Below, piece by piece: positions 33,878 to 41,986 of a DNA stretch of 51,426 nt. Location of the stretch: contig NZ_JAHRIB010000131.1 of the NCBI RefSeq assembly GCF_019090165.1, positions 1 to 51,426 on the forward strand, written 5' to 3'. The notes under the pieces are model-generated. The model saw nothing but the letters and a program-made list of their open reading frames with translations, searched no databases and was not told the origin of the DNA. Made by a program: the position numbers and the translations under genes. Position 1 is the stretch's first letter; each line of letters begins with the position of its first letter. Origin of the DNA: Streptomyces sp. BV286. Its GTDB lineage: Bacteria; Actinomycetota; Actinomycetes; Streptomycetales; Streptomycetaceae.

Positions 33878-34351
33878 TCACGCCTTGCTGTGCGAGAACA
33901 GCTTCAGGACCGGCACTCCCACCTTGTGGCGCGCCCGTGAGGCCCAGTCGCGGTGGAAGAACTCCTCCACGTAGTGGGGATCGGTCAGCACGATGACCTC
34001 GTCCGCGTCGATCTCGTCGACCAGGGTCTTCAGCGCGTCCAGCGGGTGGTCCTCGATGAGCCGCCCCTCGGCCTCGCTGCCGGTCGCGCGCAGCGCCACC
34101 AGCGACACGTCCAGGGCCTGCTGCCCCTGCCCGGCGGCCTCGTCGCCCTCGGGCGTCTCGTGCTCGCGGGTCGCCTCGTCGAGCTCGCCGAGCGCCACGT
34201 CGTCGATCGCCCGCAGCAGCCGGTCGGCCTGGTCGCCGCGGGGCTGGAGCAGTACGTGGAAGGCGACGTTCTCCTCGCCGTGCAAGGTGGTGACGAACTC
34301 CACGTCCGCGGACGTAAGGGCCTTCTCGATCATCAGTACGCTTGTGAACAC
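33878..34351 (-). CDS. Small conserved Usp-like protein of unknown function
   Basis: 157 residues from a GTG at 34351 with GAAGGG eight bases upstream. The N-terminus (VFTSVLMIEKALTSADVEFV) fits better than the longer frame from 34420. It has an alpha/beta pattern with DEIDADEVIVLTDPHYVEEF and RHKVGVPVLKLFSHSKA, reminiscent of universal-stress-protein-type folds, but no ATP-binding GxxGxxS motif. Close relatives are, as I recall, often labelled indole-3-glycerol phosphate synthase; I see no TIM-barrel signature and think that label is wrong. Genomic position beside murC is shared with other Streptomyces. Confidence 0.8.
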   Translation of the reverse strand: MFTSVLMIEKALTSADVEFVTTLHGEENVAFHVLLQPRGDQADRLLRAIDDVALGELDEATREHETPEGDEAAGQGQQALDVSLVALRATGSEAEGRLIEDHPLDALKTLVDEIDADEVIVLTDPHYVEEFFHRDWASRARHKVGVPVLKLFSHSKA

Positions 34352-34484
34352 GACAGCGCCCTTCTCATCCCTGGGCCGTTCGTAGGCCCCTGCAAAAACC
34401 ATCCTGCCCCGTGATCCCACGGGTACCGCGCAATCCAGTGTGCCCGGCGAAAGCCAATCGGAACGGGTTATTCCGCCTCTTTGA

Positions 34485-35297
34485 TCAGGTCCGACGGTAA
34501 CGGCTGAACAGGAAGCCGGCCTCCTCCAGCAGGGACGTCAGCTCGAACCGGCTCGGCACCGCCACCTGCGGGCCGCCGGCGATGCGCTGGGCGTCCCCCA
34601 CCGTGAGCATCGGGGAGACCGTCAGGCAGAGCTCGTCGAGGACCCCCGCCGCGACCAGCTGGCCGAGCAGCCGGGGCCCGCCCTCCGTCAGGAGCCGGTG
34701 CATGCCCAGGTCGGCGAGCGCACGCACGGCCCGTGCGGGGTCCACGCCCATGCCGTCGCCCGCGATCACGACCTGCGCGCCGGCCTTCTCGGCCGCGGCC
34801 ACGCGGCCGGGCGCCGCCGCGGCCCCCGTGAGCACGAGCGTGGGGAGCAGCGGCGAGGTGAAGAGCGGGAGCGAGAAGTCCAGGTCGAGGCTCGCGCTCA
34901 CCACGGCGATCGCGGGCGCCGGGCCCTGTCCCGCCGCGGCCCGGAGCGCGGCGAAGTCCTCGCGTGCCCGTGCGGGCCGGTACCCCTCCTGGCGTACCGT
35001 TTCCGCACCGACCACCACGACGTCCGCGAGGGCGCGCAGGGTGCCGAAGATCCGCATGTCGGCGGCGCTGGAGATGGGCTGCGACCGTCCGTCGTGCTGG
35101 GCGGCCCCGTCGAGCGTGGAGACCATGTTGGCCCGCAGCCAGGGCTCGGGCCCCGCGGGGCCCGTGACGCCCGGAGGATAGGCGTACGCCCCGGCAAGCT
35201 CATCCAGCCCCCATTCCCGGTCCACCACCTCCGAACCGGCCACCCCGCCCGCGGCCCGGGCTGCTGTCTCTTCGGTCACAGGGAACAGGCGTCGCAT
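34485..35297 (-). CDS. RibD-C-terminal-type pyrimidine reductase
   Basis: 270 residues from the ATG at 35297. The dihydrofolate-reductase-like RibD C-terminal fold is seen in PWLRANMVSTLDGAAQHDGRS, DVVVVGAETVRQEGYRP, LLTEGGPRLLGQLVAAGVLDEL and FELTSLLEEAGFLFSRYR. By family knowledge it could reduce 5-amino-6-ribosylamino-uracil phosphate in riboflavin synthesis, but the deaminase half of RibD is absent and no rib genes are adjacent, so the true substrate is uncertain. It diverges from zapE with only 37 bases between the starts, so the promoters must overlap. Confidence 0.88.
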   Translation of the reverse strand: MRRLFPVTEETAARAAGGVAGSEVVDREWGLDELAGAYAYPPGVTGPAGPEPWLRANMVSTLDGAAQHDGRSQPISSAADMRIFGTLRALADVVVVGAETVRQEGYRPARAREDFAALRAAAGQGPAPAIAVVSASLDLDFSLPLFTSPLLPTLVLTGAAAAPGRVAAAEKAGAQVVIAGDGMGVDPARAVRALADLGMHRLLTEGGPRLLGQLVAAGVLDELCLTVSPMLTVGDAQRIAGGPQVAVPSRFELTSLLEEAGFLFSRYRRT

Positions 35298-35320
35298 GTC
35301 GTGCAGTCTGGCACGAGACG

Positions 35321-35326
35321 TAGAGT
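35321..35326 (+). promoter_or_regulatory. Candidate -10 element for a leaderless zapE transcript
   Basis: TAGAGT lies eight bases before the zapE GTG at 35335, matching the TANNNT spacing of leaderless Streptomyces transcripts. No good Shine-Dalgarno sequence is present there. The -35 region is weak. Confidence 0.5.
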
Positions 35327-35334
35327 GGGGAACC

Positions 35335-36435
35335 GTGTCAACCTCCGCCACCGCCTCCGGTTTCGGCTCGATAGCCGATGCGACCCCGTCGTCCCTGTGC
35401 GCCCGCGAGCCGCGCGTCCCCGCCGAGCGGCTGGTCGCCGAGATGGTGCCGCCGCCGCGCTTCGACTCGGTCCGCTTCGACACGTACATTCCGGATCCGG
35501 GCCGGCCGAGCCAGACCGAGGCCGTCCGTGTCCTGGACGCGTTCGCGGCGGGCCTCGCGGGGGCGCACCCCGACTCCTCCGGCCGGCGCGGATTCCTCGG
35601 TTTCGGCAGGAAACCCGCGAAGGCCCCGGCCGGCCCCCGCGGTGTCTACCTCGACGGCGGCTACGGCGTCGGCAAGACCCACCTGCTCGCCTCCCTCTGG
35701 CACGCGACCCCGGCGGAGCCCTCGCTCAAGGCCTTCGGCACGTTCGTGGAGCTGACGAACCTCGTCGGCGCGCTCGGTTTCCAGCAGACCGTGCAGACGC
35801 TGAGCGGCCACCGGCTGCTCTGCATCGACGAGTTCGAGCTCGACGACCCCGGCGACACCGTCCTCGTGTCCAGCCTCCTCGCCAGGCTCGTCGAGGCGGG
35901 GGTGGCGCTCGCCGCGACCTCCAACACCCTGCCGGGCAAGCTCGGCGAGGGCCGGTTCGCCTCGGTCGACTTCCTGCGTGAGATCCAGGGCCTGTCGGCC
36001 CACTTCCGGTCGCTGCGCATCGACGGCGAGGACTACCGCCACCGCGGGCTGCCCGAGGCCCCGCGACCGTACTCGGACGAGCAGGTCACCAAGGCCGCGT
36101 ACGCGACGCCGGGCGCCTCGCTCGACGACTTCCCGCACCTGCTCGACCATCTGGCACGGGTCCACCCCAGCAGGTACGGCGCGCTGACGGACGGCATCGC
36201 GGCGGTCTGCCTCACGGACGTGCAGCCGGTCCCGGACCAGTCGACCGCGCTGCGGCTCGTCGTCCTCGCCGACCGCCTGTACGACCGCGAAGTGCCGGTA
36301 CTGGCCTCGGGCATGCCCTTCGACGGGCTGTTCAGCGAGGAGATGCTGGCCGGCGGCTACCGCAAGAAGTACTTCCGCGCGATCTCACGGCTCACGGCGT
36401 TGGCGCGGGACGCAAAGCCCCTGGTCAAGGACTGA
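35335..36435 (+). CDS. zapE: ZapE/AFG1-like cell division ATPase
   Basis: 366 residues from a GTG at 35335. The ATG at 35296 lies against the start of the divergent gene and is unlikely. AFG1-like P-loop ATPase: Walker A GGYGVGKTHLL, Walker B LLCIDEFELDDPGDT, sensor LAATSNTLPGKLGEGRF, then SAHFRSLRIDGEDYRHRGL and the C-terminal region YRKKYFRAISRLTAL. In E. coli ZapE acts at the Z-ring late in division; the actinobacterial role is less clear. Cytosolic. A 13-base-stem terminator follows. Confidence 0.93.
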   Translation: MSTSATASGFGSIADATPSSLCAREPRVPAERLVAEMVPPPRFDSVRFDTYIPDPGRPSQTEAVRVLDAFAAGLAGAHPDSSGRRGFLGFGRKPAKAPAGPRGVYLDGGYGVGKTHLLASLWHATPAEPSLKAFGTFVELTNLVGALGFQQTVQTLSGHRLLCIDEFELDDPGDTVLVSSLLARLVEAGVALAATSNTLPGKLGEGRFASVDFLREIQGLSAHFRSLRIDGEDYRHRGLPEAPRPYSDEQVTKAAYATPGASLDDFPHLLDHLARVHPSRYGALTDGIAAVCLTDVQPVPDQSTALRLVVLADRLYDREVPVLASGMPFDGLFSEEMLAGGYRKKYFRAISRLTALARDAKPLVKD

Positions 36436-36461
36436 CCTGTCGTCCGGTCAAGGACCGACCT

Positions 36462-36490
36462 GCCGTCCGGCCGGGGACCGGCCGGACGGC
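36462..36490 (+). terminator. Terminator of zapE
   Basis: GCCGTCCGGCCGG (36462-36474) and CCGGCCGGACGGC (36478-36490) form a perfect 13-base stem with a GGA loop, 27 bases beyond the stop codon. Confidence 0.75.
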
Positions 36491-36551
36491 GGCGGGGCGC
36501 CGACCGACCGGTAACACCGTTTTTCGGACCGATTTCGGCCCGCAGCAGTCG

Positions 36552-36610
36552 CTCTTCAGCCCTCTTCAGGCTCTCTTCAGGGTGAAACGTTAAGTTAACC
36601 CTGCAAACAA
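36552..36610 (+). promoter_or_regulatory. Phased CTCTTCAG repeats and AT-rich promoter region
   Basis: CTCTTCAG occurs at 36552-36559, 36562-36569 and 36573-36580, spaced 10 and 11 bases, one helical turn. An AT-rich stretch with GTTAAGTTAACC and GTTAACGTAC follows. The arrangement looks like a binding site of a response regulator using direct repeats (PhoP-like repeats are 11 bases), in front of the secreted protein gene at 36675. Confidence 0.5.
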
Positions 36611-36674
36611 CTTCCCGCGTTAACGTACGTGTCGACGTGGGTGTACGTGATCTGAGCCGGCCGGGAGGAGGACC

Positions 36675-37049
36675 ATGCGACGAGGCACAACGGCCCGGAC
36701 CCTGTTCGCCGTTCTCGCCGCCGTCCTGCTGGCCCTCCAGTTCTCGGCGCCCACCACGACGTTCGCATCCGCGCACACGACGCAGCTCATGGGCCCCGAG
36801 AGCGGGGCCGAGTTCGTCACCTGTGGCAAGGCCTCGCACTCGCACGGCCCGGCCACTCCCCTGCGCACCCGCGACCGCGTCCGGGTCGCGGACCACGTAC
36901 CCCAGCCGTCGGCCCGACCCCCGCTCTGCGGGGACCTGACGGCCGGTCACGAGGACCCGTCGCACACCGCCGCTCCCGCGGCGCACCACCGTGCCACGAG
37001 ATCCTCGGCGGGCCACTCCACAGCGGCACTCCAGGTCTTCCGCTGCTGA
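36675..37049 (+). CDS. Small His-rich secreted protein
   Basis: 124 residues. The ATG follows GGGAGGAGGACC. The N-terminal signal peptide is RRGTTARTLFAVLAAVLLAL with an AxA-like cut near SASAH-type FASAHT (about residue 33). The mature about 90 residues are rich in His, Ser and Pro (SHSHG, GHEDPSHTAAPAAHH, AGHS) with three cysteines (TCGKA, PLCGD and the last residue Cys124). Metal binding is possible but not shown. Homologues seem restricted to Streptomyces as far as I recall. It lies between zapE and the carbonic anhydrase gene and has its own repeat-containing promoter. Confidence 0.75.
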   Translation: MRRGTTARTLFAVLAAVLLALQFSAPTTTFASAHTTQLMGPESGAEFVTCGKASHSHGPATPLRTRDRVRVADHVPQPSARPPLCGDLTAGHEDPSHTAAPAAHHRATRSSAGHSTAALQVFRC

Positions 37050-37199
37050 CCCCACCATCGGGACGAAGCGACACCGACTGACCCACCCTCACCACGCCAC
37101 GTCCGCCGAGCGCGTCGACGTGGGGTCATGTCGCCGTACCCGCATGCGCTCCGTTTTGTAAGCCGACGCGTCCTCACACGCGCCAGGAGGAACTGACAC

Positions 37200-37790
37200 A
37201 TGCAGCCCCTCATCGATCACGCCCGCTCCTTCCGCAAGCAGTCCGCGGACCGCCCGGAGGAGTTCGCCCGCCTCGCCGAAGGCCAGTCCCCGCAGGTCCT
37301 GTTCATCACCTGCTCCGACTCGCGGGTCGTCCCGGCCCTGATCACCGGAGCCCGGCCCGGTGAACTCTTCGAACTGCGCACCGCGGGCAACGTGGTCCCC
37401 CCACACACCTTCACGCAGCCCACCAGTGAGGCTGCCACCATCGAGTACGCGGTGGAGGTGCTCGGAGTCGCGGACATCGTCGTCTGCGGCCACTCCCACT
37501 GCGGCGCCGTCGGCGCGCTGGTCCGCGGCGACGACCTGACCGCCGTACCGGCCGTGCGCGACTGGCTCACCCACTCGACGCCCCGCCCCGAGGGCACCCT
37601 CGATGACCCGGCCGTCGCCGACGCCGTACAGAACCACGTCCTGACACAACTGCTGCGCCTGCGCTCGTACCCGTGCGTGGAACGCCGGCTGGCCGATGGT
37701 CAACTCCGCCTGCACGGCTGGTTCTACGAGGTCCACACCGGCTCCGTACTCGCGCACGACGTCCGCTCCGACTCCTTCGAGGCGCTGTGA
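37200..37790 (+). CDS. Beta-class carbonic anhydrase
   Basis: 196 residues; the ATG at 37200 follows AGGAGGA. Zinc ligands Cys38 (CSDSR), His98 and Cys101 (CGHSHCG) and the catalytic Asp40-Arg42 dyad are all present. It interconverts CO2 and bicarbonate in the cytosol. Its stop overlaps the GTG of a SulP transporter by four bases (GTGA), so the two are coupled and probably function together in bicarbonate uptake or supply. Confidence 0.96.
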   Translation: MQPLIDHARSFRKQSADRPEEFARLAEGQSPQVLFITCSDSRVVPALITGARPGELFELRTAGNVVPPHTFTQPTSEAATIEYAVEVLGVADIVVCGHSHCGAVGALVRGDDLTAVPAVRDWLTHSTPRPEGTLDDPAVADAVQNHVLTQLLRLRSYPCVERRLADGQLRLHGWFYEVHTGSVLAHDVRSDSFEAL

Positions 37791-39295
37791 ACGGCACGAC
37801 GGGCAGCCCCGCGACCACCGGCCGGACGATCACGGGCGGGCGAATGAAGTTCCCTCATCTGCGGCAGGACTTCGCCGCGTCACTCGTGGTCTTCCTGGTG
37901 GCTCTGCCGCTGTGCGTGGGCGTGGCCGTGGCCTCGGGCGTACCCGCCGAACTCGGCCTGATCACCGGGATCGTGGGCGGTCTCGTCACCGGACTGCTGC
38001 CCGGCAGCAGCCTGCAGGTCTCGGGCCCGGCCGCGGGTCTGACCGTGCTGGTCTTCGAGGCGGTGCGCGAGTACGGACTGGCCGTGCTCGGGGTCATCGT
38101 GCTGGCCACCGGTCTGATCCAGCTCGCCATGGGCGCGATGAAGCTGGGGCGGTACTTCCGGGCCATCTCGGTGGCCGTCGTCGAGGGCATGCTGGCGGGT
38201 ATCGGACTGGTCCTGATCGCGGGCCAGCTCTACTCGGTGGCCGGCCTGGAGGCCCCGGCCTCGGGCCTGGGCAAGCTCGCCGGGCTGCCGGGGCTGGTCG
38301 CCGACGCCGCCGGGTCCACCACGGCGCTGGTCTCCTTCGGACTCGGCGCCGCGACCGTCGCCGTGCTCGTGCTGTGGAAGCACCTGCCGAAGAAGGTCCG
38401 TACGGTGCCGGGGGCGCTCGCCGCGGTGGCGCTCGCCACGCTCGCGACGCTGGTGTTCGACCTGCCCGTGGCGACCGTCGAGGTGCAGGGCCTGCTGGAC
38501 TCGGTCCAGCTGCCGGGGCTCGACGCCGTCGGTCAGCTGGCGAACCTGGCCGTGCTCGGCACGGTCCTGGCCTTCGTGCTGATCGCCTCGGCCGAGTCGC
38601 TGTTCAGCGCGGCCGCCGTGGACCGGCTGCACGACGGACCCCGCACCGAGTACGACAAGGAACTGATGGCGCAGGGCGCGGGCAACACGGTCTGCGGGCT
38701 GCTCGGCGCGCTGCCGATGACCGCCGTGATCGTGCGCAGCTCGGCGAACGTGTCCGCGGGCGCCCGGACGAAGGCGTCCCGGGTGATGCACGGCGTGTGG
38801 CTGCTGCTGTTCGCGGCGCTGCTGCCGGCCGTGCTCGCCTACATTCCGCTGCCGGCGCTCGCGGGCATCCTGGTGCACGCGGGCTGGAAGCTGATTCCGC
38901 TGCGCGGGATCGCGACTCTGTGGCGCGAGCACCGGGGCGAGGCGCTGATCCTGGTCGTCACGGCCGTGTCGATCGTCGCGGTGAGCATGTTCGAGGGTGT
39001 CCTGATCGGGCTCGCCCTCGCGGTCGCCAAGACGGCGTGGGAGGCCTCGCACATCAAGCTGGAGGTCATAGACAAGGGGGCGGGTCCGGTGCAGGCGTAC
39101 CTGTCGGGCAACGCCACCTTCCTGCGGCTGCCGAAGATCCTCGACAACCTGGAGGCGCTGCCCCAGGACCGGCCGGTCGAGCTGGACCTGTCGGGGCTGC
39201 ACCACCTGGACCACGCGTGCCGGACGGCCCTGGAGAACTGGGCCGAGCGGCACAGCGCGAAGGGGACGGAGCCGGTGAAGGTCACGGCTGCCTAG
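37787..39295 (+). CDS. SulP-family anion transporter with short STAS domain
   Basis: 502 residues from a GTG at 37787 overlapping the carbonic anhydrase stop. An ATG at 37844 (MKFPHLRQDF) is an alternative. About 11-12 membrane helices: LVVFLVALPLCVGVAVASGV, SGPAAGLTVLVFEAV, PMTAVIVRSSANVSAGARTK and others. A STAS domain (about 435-490; LSGNATFLRLPKILDNLEAL, LDLSGLHHLDHACRTALENW) ends the protein. The SulP family moves sulfate, bicarbonate or other anions. Coupling to carbonic anhydrase favours bicarbonate, as for BicA-like transporters, but this is inference. Confidence 0.93.
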   Translation: MNGTTGSPATTGRTITGGRMKFPHLRQDFAASLVVFLVALPLCVGVAVASGVPAELGLITGIVGGLVTGLLPGSSLQVSGPAAGLTVLVFEAVREYGLAVLGVIVLATGLIQLAMGAMKLGRYFRAISVAVVEGMLAGIGLVLIAGQLYSVAGLEAPASGLGKLAGLPGLVADAAGSTTALVSFGLGAATVAVLVLWKHLPKKVRTVPGALAAVALATLATLVFDLPVATVEVQGLLDSVQLPGLDAVGQLANLAVLGTVLAFVLIASAESLFSAAAVDRLHDGPRTEYDKELMAQGAGNTVCGLLGALPMTAVIVRSSANVSAGARTKASRVMHGVWLLLFAALLPAVLAYIPLPALAGILVHAGWKLIPLRGIATLWREHRGEALILVVTAVSIVAVSMFEGVLIGLALAVAKTAWEASHIKLEVIDKGAGPVQAYLSGNATFLRLPKILDNLEALPQDRPVELDLSGLHHLDHACRTALENWAERHSAKGTEPVKVTAA

Positions 39296-39315
39296 TCGCC
39301 GAGCGCGCGCACAGA

Positions 39316-39349
39316 ACCGGCCCGAGGCTCACCGGAGTCCCGGGCCGGT
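39316..39349 (+). terminator. Terminator after the carbonic anhydrase/SulP operon
   Basis: ACCGGCCCG (39316-39324) pairs with CGGGCCGGT (39341-39349) across a 16-base loop, about 20 bases past the SulP stop. Confidence 0.55.
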
Positions 39350-39423
39350 CCCGTCGTGCACCCCCGGGCGTATCGTGGGAAGCACCGCACACGTGACGGC
39401 TCGGACGACGGAAAGAGGTCGTC

Positions 39424-40239
39424 ATGGTCGAGGAACTCCTGGTCGCGGCAGCGACGGCCGCGTCCGCCGGCGCCGTGTACCTCGCGGCCGCCGCCCGGGT
39501 CGTCAAGCAGTACGAGCGGGGCGTGGTCCTCCGGCTCGGGCGCCTGCGCGGAGAGCCGCGCGGTCCGGGGTTCACCCTGGTGGTGCCCGCGGTCGACCGG
39601 CTGCACAAGGTGAACATGCAGATCGTGACGCTGCCCGTGCCGGCTCAGGAGGGCATCACCCGGGACAACGTCACCGTGCGCGTCGACGCCGTCGTCTACT
39701 TCAAGGTGGTCGACGCGTCGCACGCGATCATCCGGGTCGAGGACTACCGCTTCGCGGTCTCCCAGATGGCGCAGACGTCCCTGCGCTCGATCATCGGCAA
39801 GAGCGATCTCGACGATCTCCTGTCGAACCGCGAGAAGCTCAACCAGGGCCTGGAGCTGATGATCGACAGCCCGGCCGTGGACTGGGGTGTCTCCATCGAC
39901 CGTGTCGAGATCAAGGACGTGTCGCTGCCGGAGACGATGAAGCGGTCCATGGCACGCCAGGCGGAGGCCGACCGTGAGCGGCGGGCCCGGATCATCAACG
40001 CCGACGCGGAACTCCAGGCGTCGAGGAAGCTGGCGGAGGCCGCCGGGGTGATGTCGGAGCAGCCGGCCGCGCTCCAACTGCGGCTGCTGCAGACGGTGGT
40101 GGCGGTTGCGGCCGAGAAGAACTCCACGCTCGTCCTGCCCTTCCCGGTCGAACTGCTGCGGTTCCTGGAGCGGGCCCAGCAGCCCCATGAGTCCCAGAGC
40201 CCAACTCCCCCGCCATACGGGTCATCTGACGCATCGTGA
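39424..40239 (+). CDS. SPFH/stomatin-family membrane protein (slipin-like)
   Basis: 271 residues; the ATG follows GAAAGAGG. One N-terminal membrane segment (about 5-25) is followed by the SPFH/Band 7 domain: QYERGVVLRLGRLRGEPRGP, GFTLVVPAVDRLHKVNMQIV, TRDNVTVRVDAVVYFKVVD, SLRSIIGKSDLDDLLSNRE and VEIKDVSLPETMKRSMARQA, then a coiled-coil region (EADRERRARIINADAELQAS). Such proteins form oligomeric membrane scaffolds. Usually a NfeD-type partner is nearby; none is seen here. Function in Streptomyces unknown. Confidence 0.94.
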   Translation: MVEELLVAAATAASAGAVYLAAAARVVKQYERGVVLRLGRLRGEPRGPGFTLVVPAVDRLHKVNMQIVTLPVPAQEGITRDNVTVRVDAVVYFKVVDASHAIIRVEDYRFAVSQMAQTSLRSIIGKSDLDDLLSNREKLNQGLELMIDSPAVDWGVSIDRVEIKDVSLPETMKRSMARQAEADRERRARIINADAELQASRKLAEAAGVMSEQPAALQLRLLQTVVAVAAEKNSTLVLPFPVELLRFLERAQQPHESQSPTPPPYGSSDAS

Positions 40240-40334
40240 GAACGCCACGCTACGCGCGTGGTTCACGTGCTGGGGACCGCGTGATACACACAGGCGGGTC
40301 ACGTTCTCCTGTCCGCCAACAGGAAGGTTGCCCC

Positions 40335-41696
40335 ATGTCCGCAACACGACGCGAGGTGCTCGCCCGCTCCGGTGCCCTGGGAGTCGGCATCGCCTTCACC
40401 GGAGCCGTGTCGGAGCTCTTCACGGGTACGGCCGCCGCGCTGGGCCACTCCGGATACGGCCCCCTGCTCCCCGATCCGGAAGGCCTGCTGGATCTGCCGA
40501 AAGGTTTCCGCTATCGGGTGCTGTCCCGCGAGGGCGACGCTCTCCTCTCCGGCGAGGGCCGGGTGCCGAGCAACCACGACGGCATGGCCGCCTTCGGCGG
40601 CAGACACGGCCGCGTCCACCTGGTCCGCAACCACGAGAACCGCGCCACCGGAAGGATCCCGGTCCCCACGGTCGAGGGCCTCACCTACGACCCGATGGGC
40701 AAGGGCGGCTGCACCTCGCTGACCCTCGACGCGCACGGGAGCGTGGTCGGCGAGCGGGTGGCGATCGCCGGTACGGCGGTCAACTGCGCGGGCGGACCCA
40801 CCCCTTGGGGCACCTGGCTGACCTGCGAGGAGACGGAGGACAAGGCCGGCACGAACGGCTACACCAAGGACCACGGCTTCATCTTCGAGGTCGACCCGTC
40901 GGACCCGCGCCGCACGGGAGCGGTCCCGCTGACCGCCATGGGCCGTTTCCAGCACGAGGCGGTGGCAGTCGACCCGAAGCGCGGTGTCGTCTACGAGACG
41001 GAGGACGCCTTCGAGAAGCCCTTCGGTCTCTTCTACCGCTTCCTGCCCAAGAAGCCCGAGGGCGGCCGCGGTTCACTCCGTGCGGGCGGCCGGCTCCAGG
41101 CGATGCGTGTGCCGGGCGTACCGGACCTGTCCTCGATCCAGGAGACGGGGGCGAGCTTCGACCGCGTCGAGTGGGTGGACGTACCGGATCCGCTCGCCGC
41201 CGAGACCGCCATCCGCTTCCAGGACTTCGGCCGCAGGGGCGTCACCCATGCCCAGAAGCTGGAGGGCTGTTACTGGGGCGGGAAGTCCGTCTACTTCGTC
41301 TCGTCGTTCGCCCACAGCAGCGAGGGGTCGGCGGCCGACCACTTCGGCCAGATCTGGCGGTACGACCCCGAGGCCCGCCGGCTCACGCTGGTGATCGTCT
41401 TCGGCCCCGACACCGACGTGCAGATGCCCGGCGAGTCCCCCGACAACATCTGCCTCGCCCCGAGCGGCGGCCTCATGGTCTGCGAGGACGGCGGGGGCGT
41501 GCAGCACGTGTACGGCGTGACCCGGCGCGGCGAGGTGTACCCGATGGCGCGCAACCGGCAGAACATCGGGACGCCGGACGCCCCGGAGTGGGGTGAGTTC
41601 GCGGGCGTCGCCTTCTCGCCCGACGGCAGGACGATGTACGTGAACTGCTACACCCCGGGGACGACGTTCGCGGTGACGGGCCCCTGGCGCAGGTAG
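40335..41696 (+). CDS. Tat-exported PhoX-like (DUF839) protein
   Basis: 453 residues from the ATG at 40335 (AGGAAGG upstream). The N-terminus TRREVLARSGALGVGIAF is a twin-arginine signal. The body is a PhoX/DUF839 beta-propeller: VPSNHDGMAAFGG, HLVRNHENR, TPWGTWLTCEETED, EAVAVDPKRGVVYETEDAF and SPDNICLAPSGGLMVCEDGG. The glutamate- and Asn-rich metal-site motifs resemble Ca/Fe-dependent PhoX alkaline phosphatases, so a secreted phosphatase is possible, though many DUF839 proteins are uncharacterised. The upstream region has a single GTTCACGTGCT element, too little to call a Pho box. Confidence 0.9.
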   Translation: MSATRREVLARSGALGVGIAFTGAVSELFTGTAAALGHSGYGPLLPDPEGLLDLPKGFRYRVLSREGDALLSGEGRVPSNHDGMAAFGGRHGRVHLVRNHENRATGRIPVPTVEGLTYDPMGKGGCTSLTLDAHGSVVGERVAIAGTAVNCAGGPTPWGTWLTCEETEDKAGTNGYTKDHGFIFEVDPSDPRRTGAVPLTAMGRFQHEAVAVDPKRGVVYETEDAFEKPFGLFYRFLPKKPEGGRGSLRAGGRLQAMRVPGVPDLSSIQETGASFDRVEWVDVPDPLAAETAIRFQDFGRRGVTHAQKLEGCYWGGKSVYFVSSFAHSSEGSAADHFGQIWRYDPEARRLTLVIVFGPDTDVQMPGESPDNICLAPSGGLMVCEDGGGVQHVYGVTRRGEVYPMARNRQNIGTPDAPEWGEFAGVAFSPDGRTMYVNCYTPGTTFAVTGPWRR

Positions 41697-41705
41697 CTCC
41701 CCGTG

Positions 41706-41733
41706 CCCCGCCGCACCCCGCGCGGCGGCGGGG
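41706..41733 (+). terminator. Terminator of the PhoX-like gene
   Basis: CCCCGCCGC (41706-41714) and GCGGCGGGG (41725-41733) form a 9-base stem with a 10-base loop, ten bases past the stop codon. Confidence 0.6.
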
Positions 41734-41986
41734 CTCCCCCCTCTCGACACGGCGGTGACGTCGACCGGTTGTTCCGACGTGTCCGGTCGGCGTCACGTGG
41801 TGAGAAGGCCCTGCGCACGATCGTTCCGAGCCGCACGAGCGCGGGGACCGGTTCGCGACGGTGTCGGAGCCGGTCCGGGCCGATTCATCACCGCCACTGC
41901 TCAGAGCGATCGGATTCTCCTGTTGGACGGCTCAAAATCCACGGTGGAGGCTGGGACGTACCGAACGACCCCCAGGAGGAACCTCC

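Noticed and set aside
34352..34484. Possible small gene or RNA between the Usp-like and RibD-C genes
   Set aside because: Only 133 bases with no coding frame supported and no strong structure.
40236..40334. Possible Pho box upstream of the PhoX-like gene
   Set aside because: A single GTTCACGTGCT-like unit is visible; no second 11-base direct repeat of good quality, so not called.
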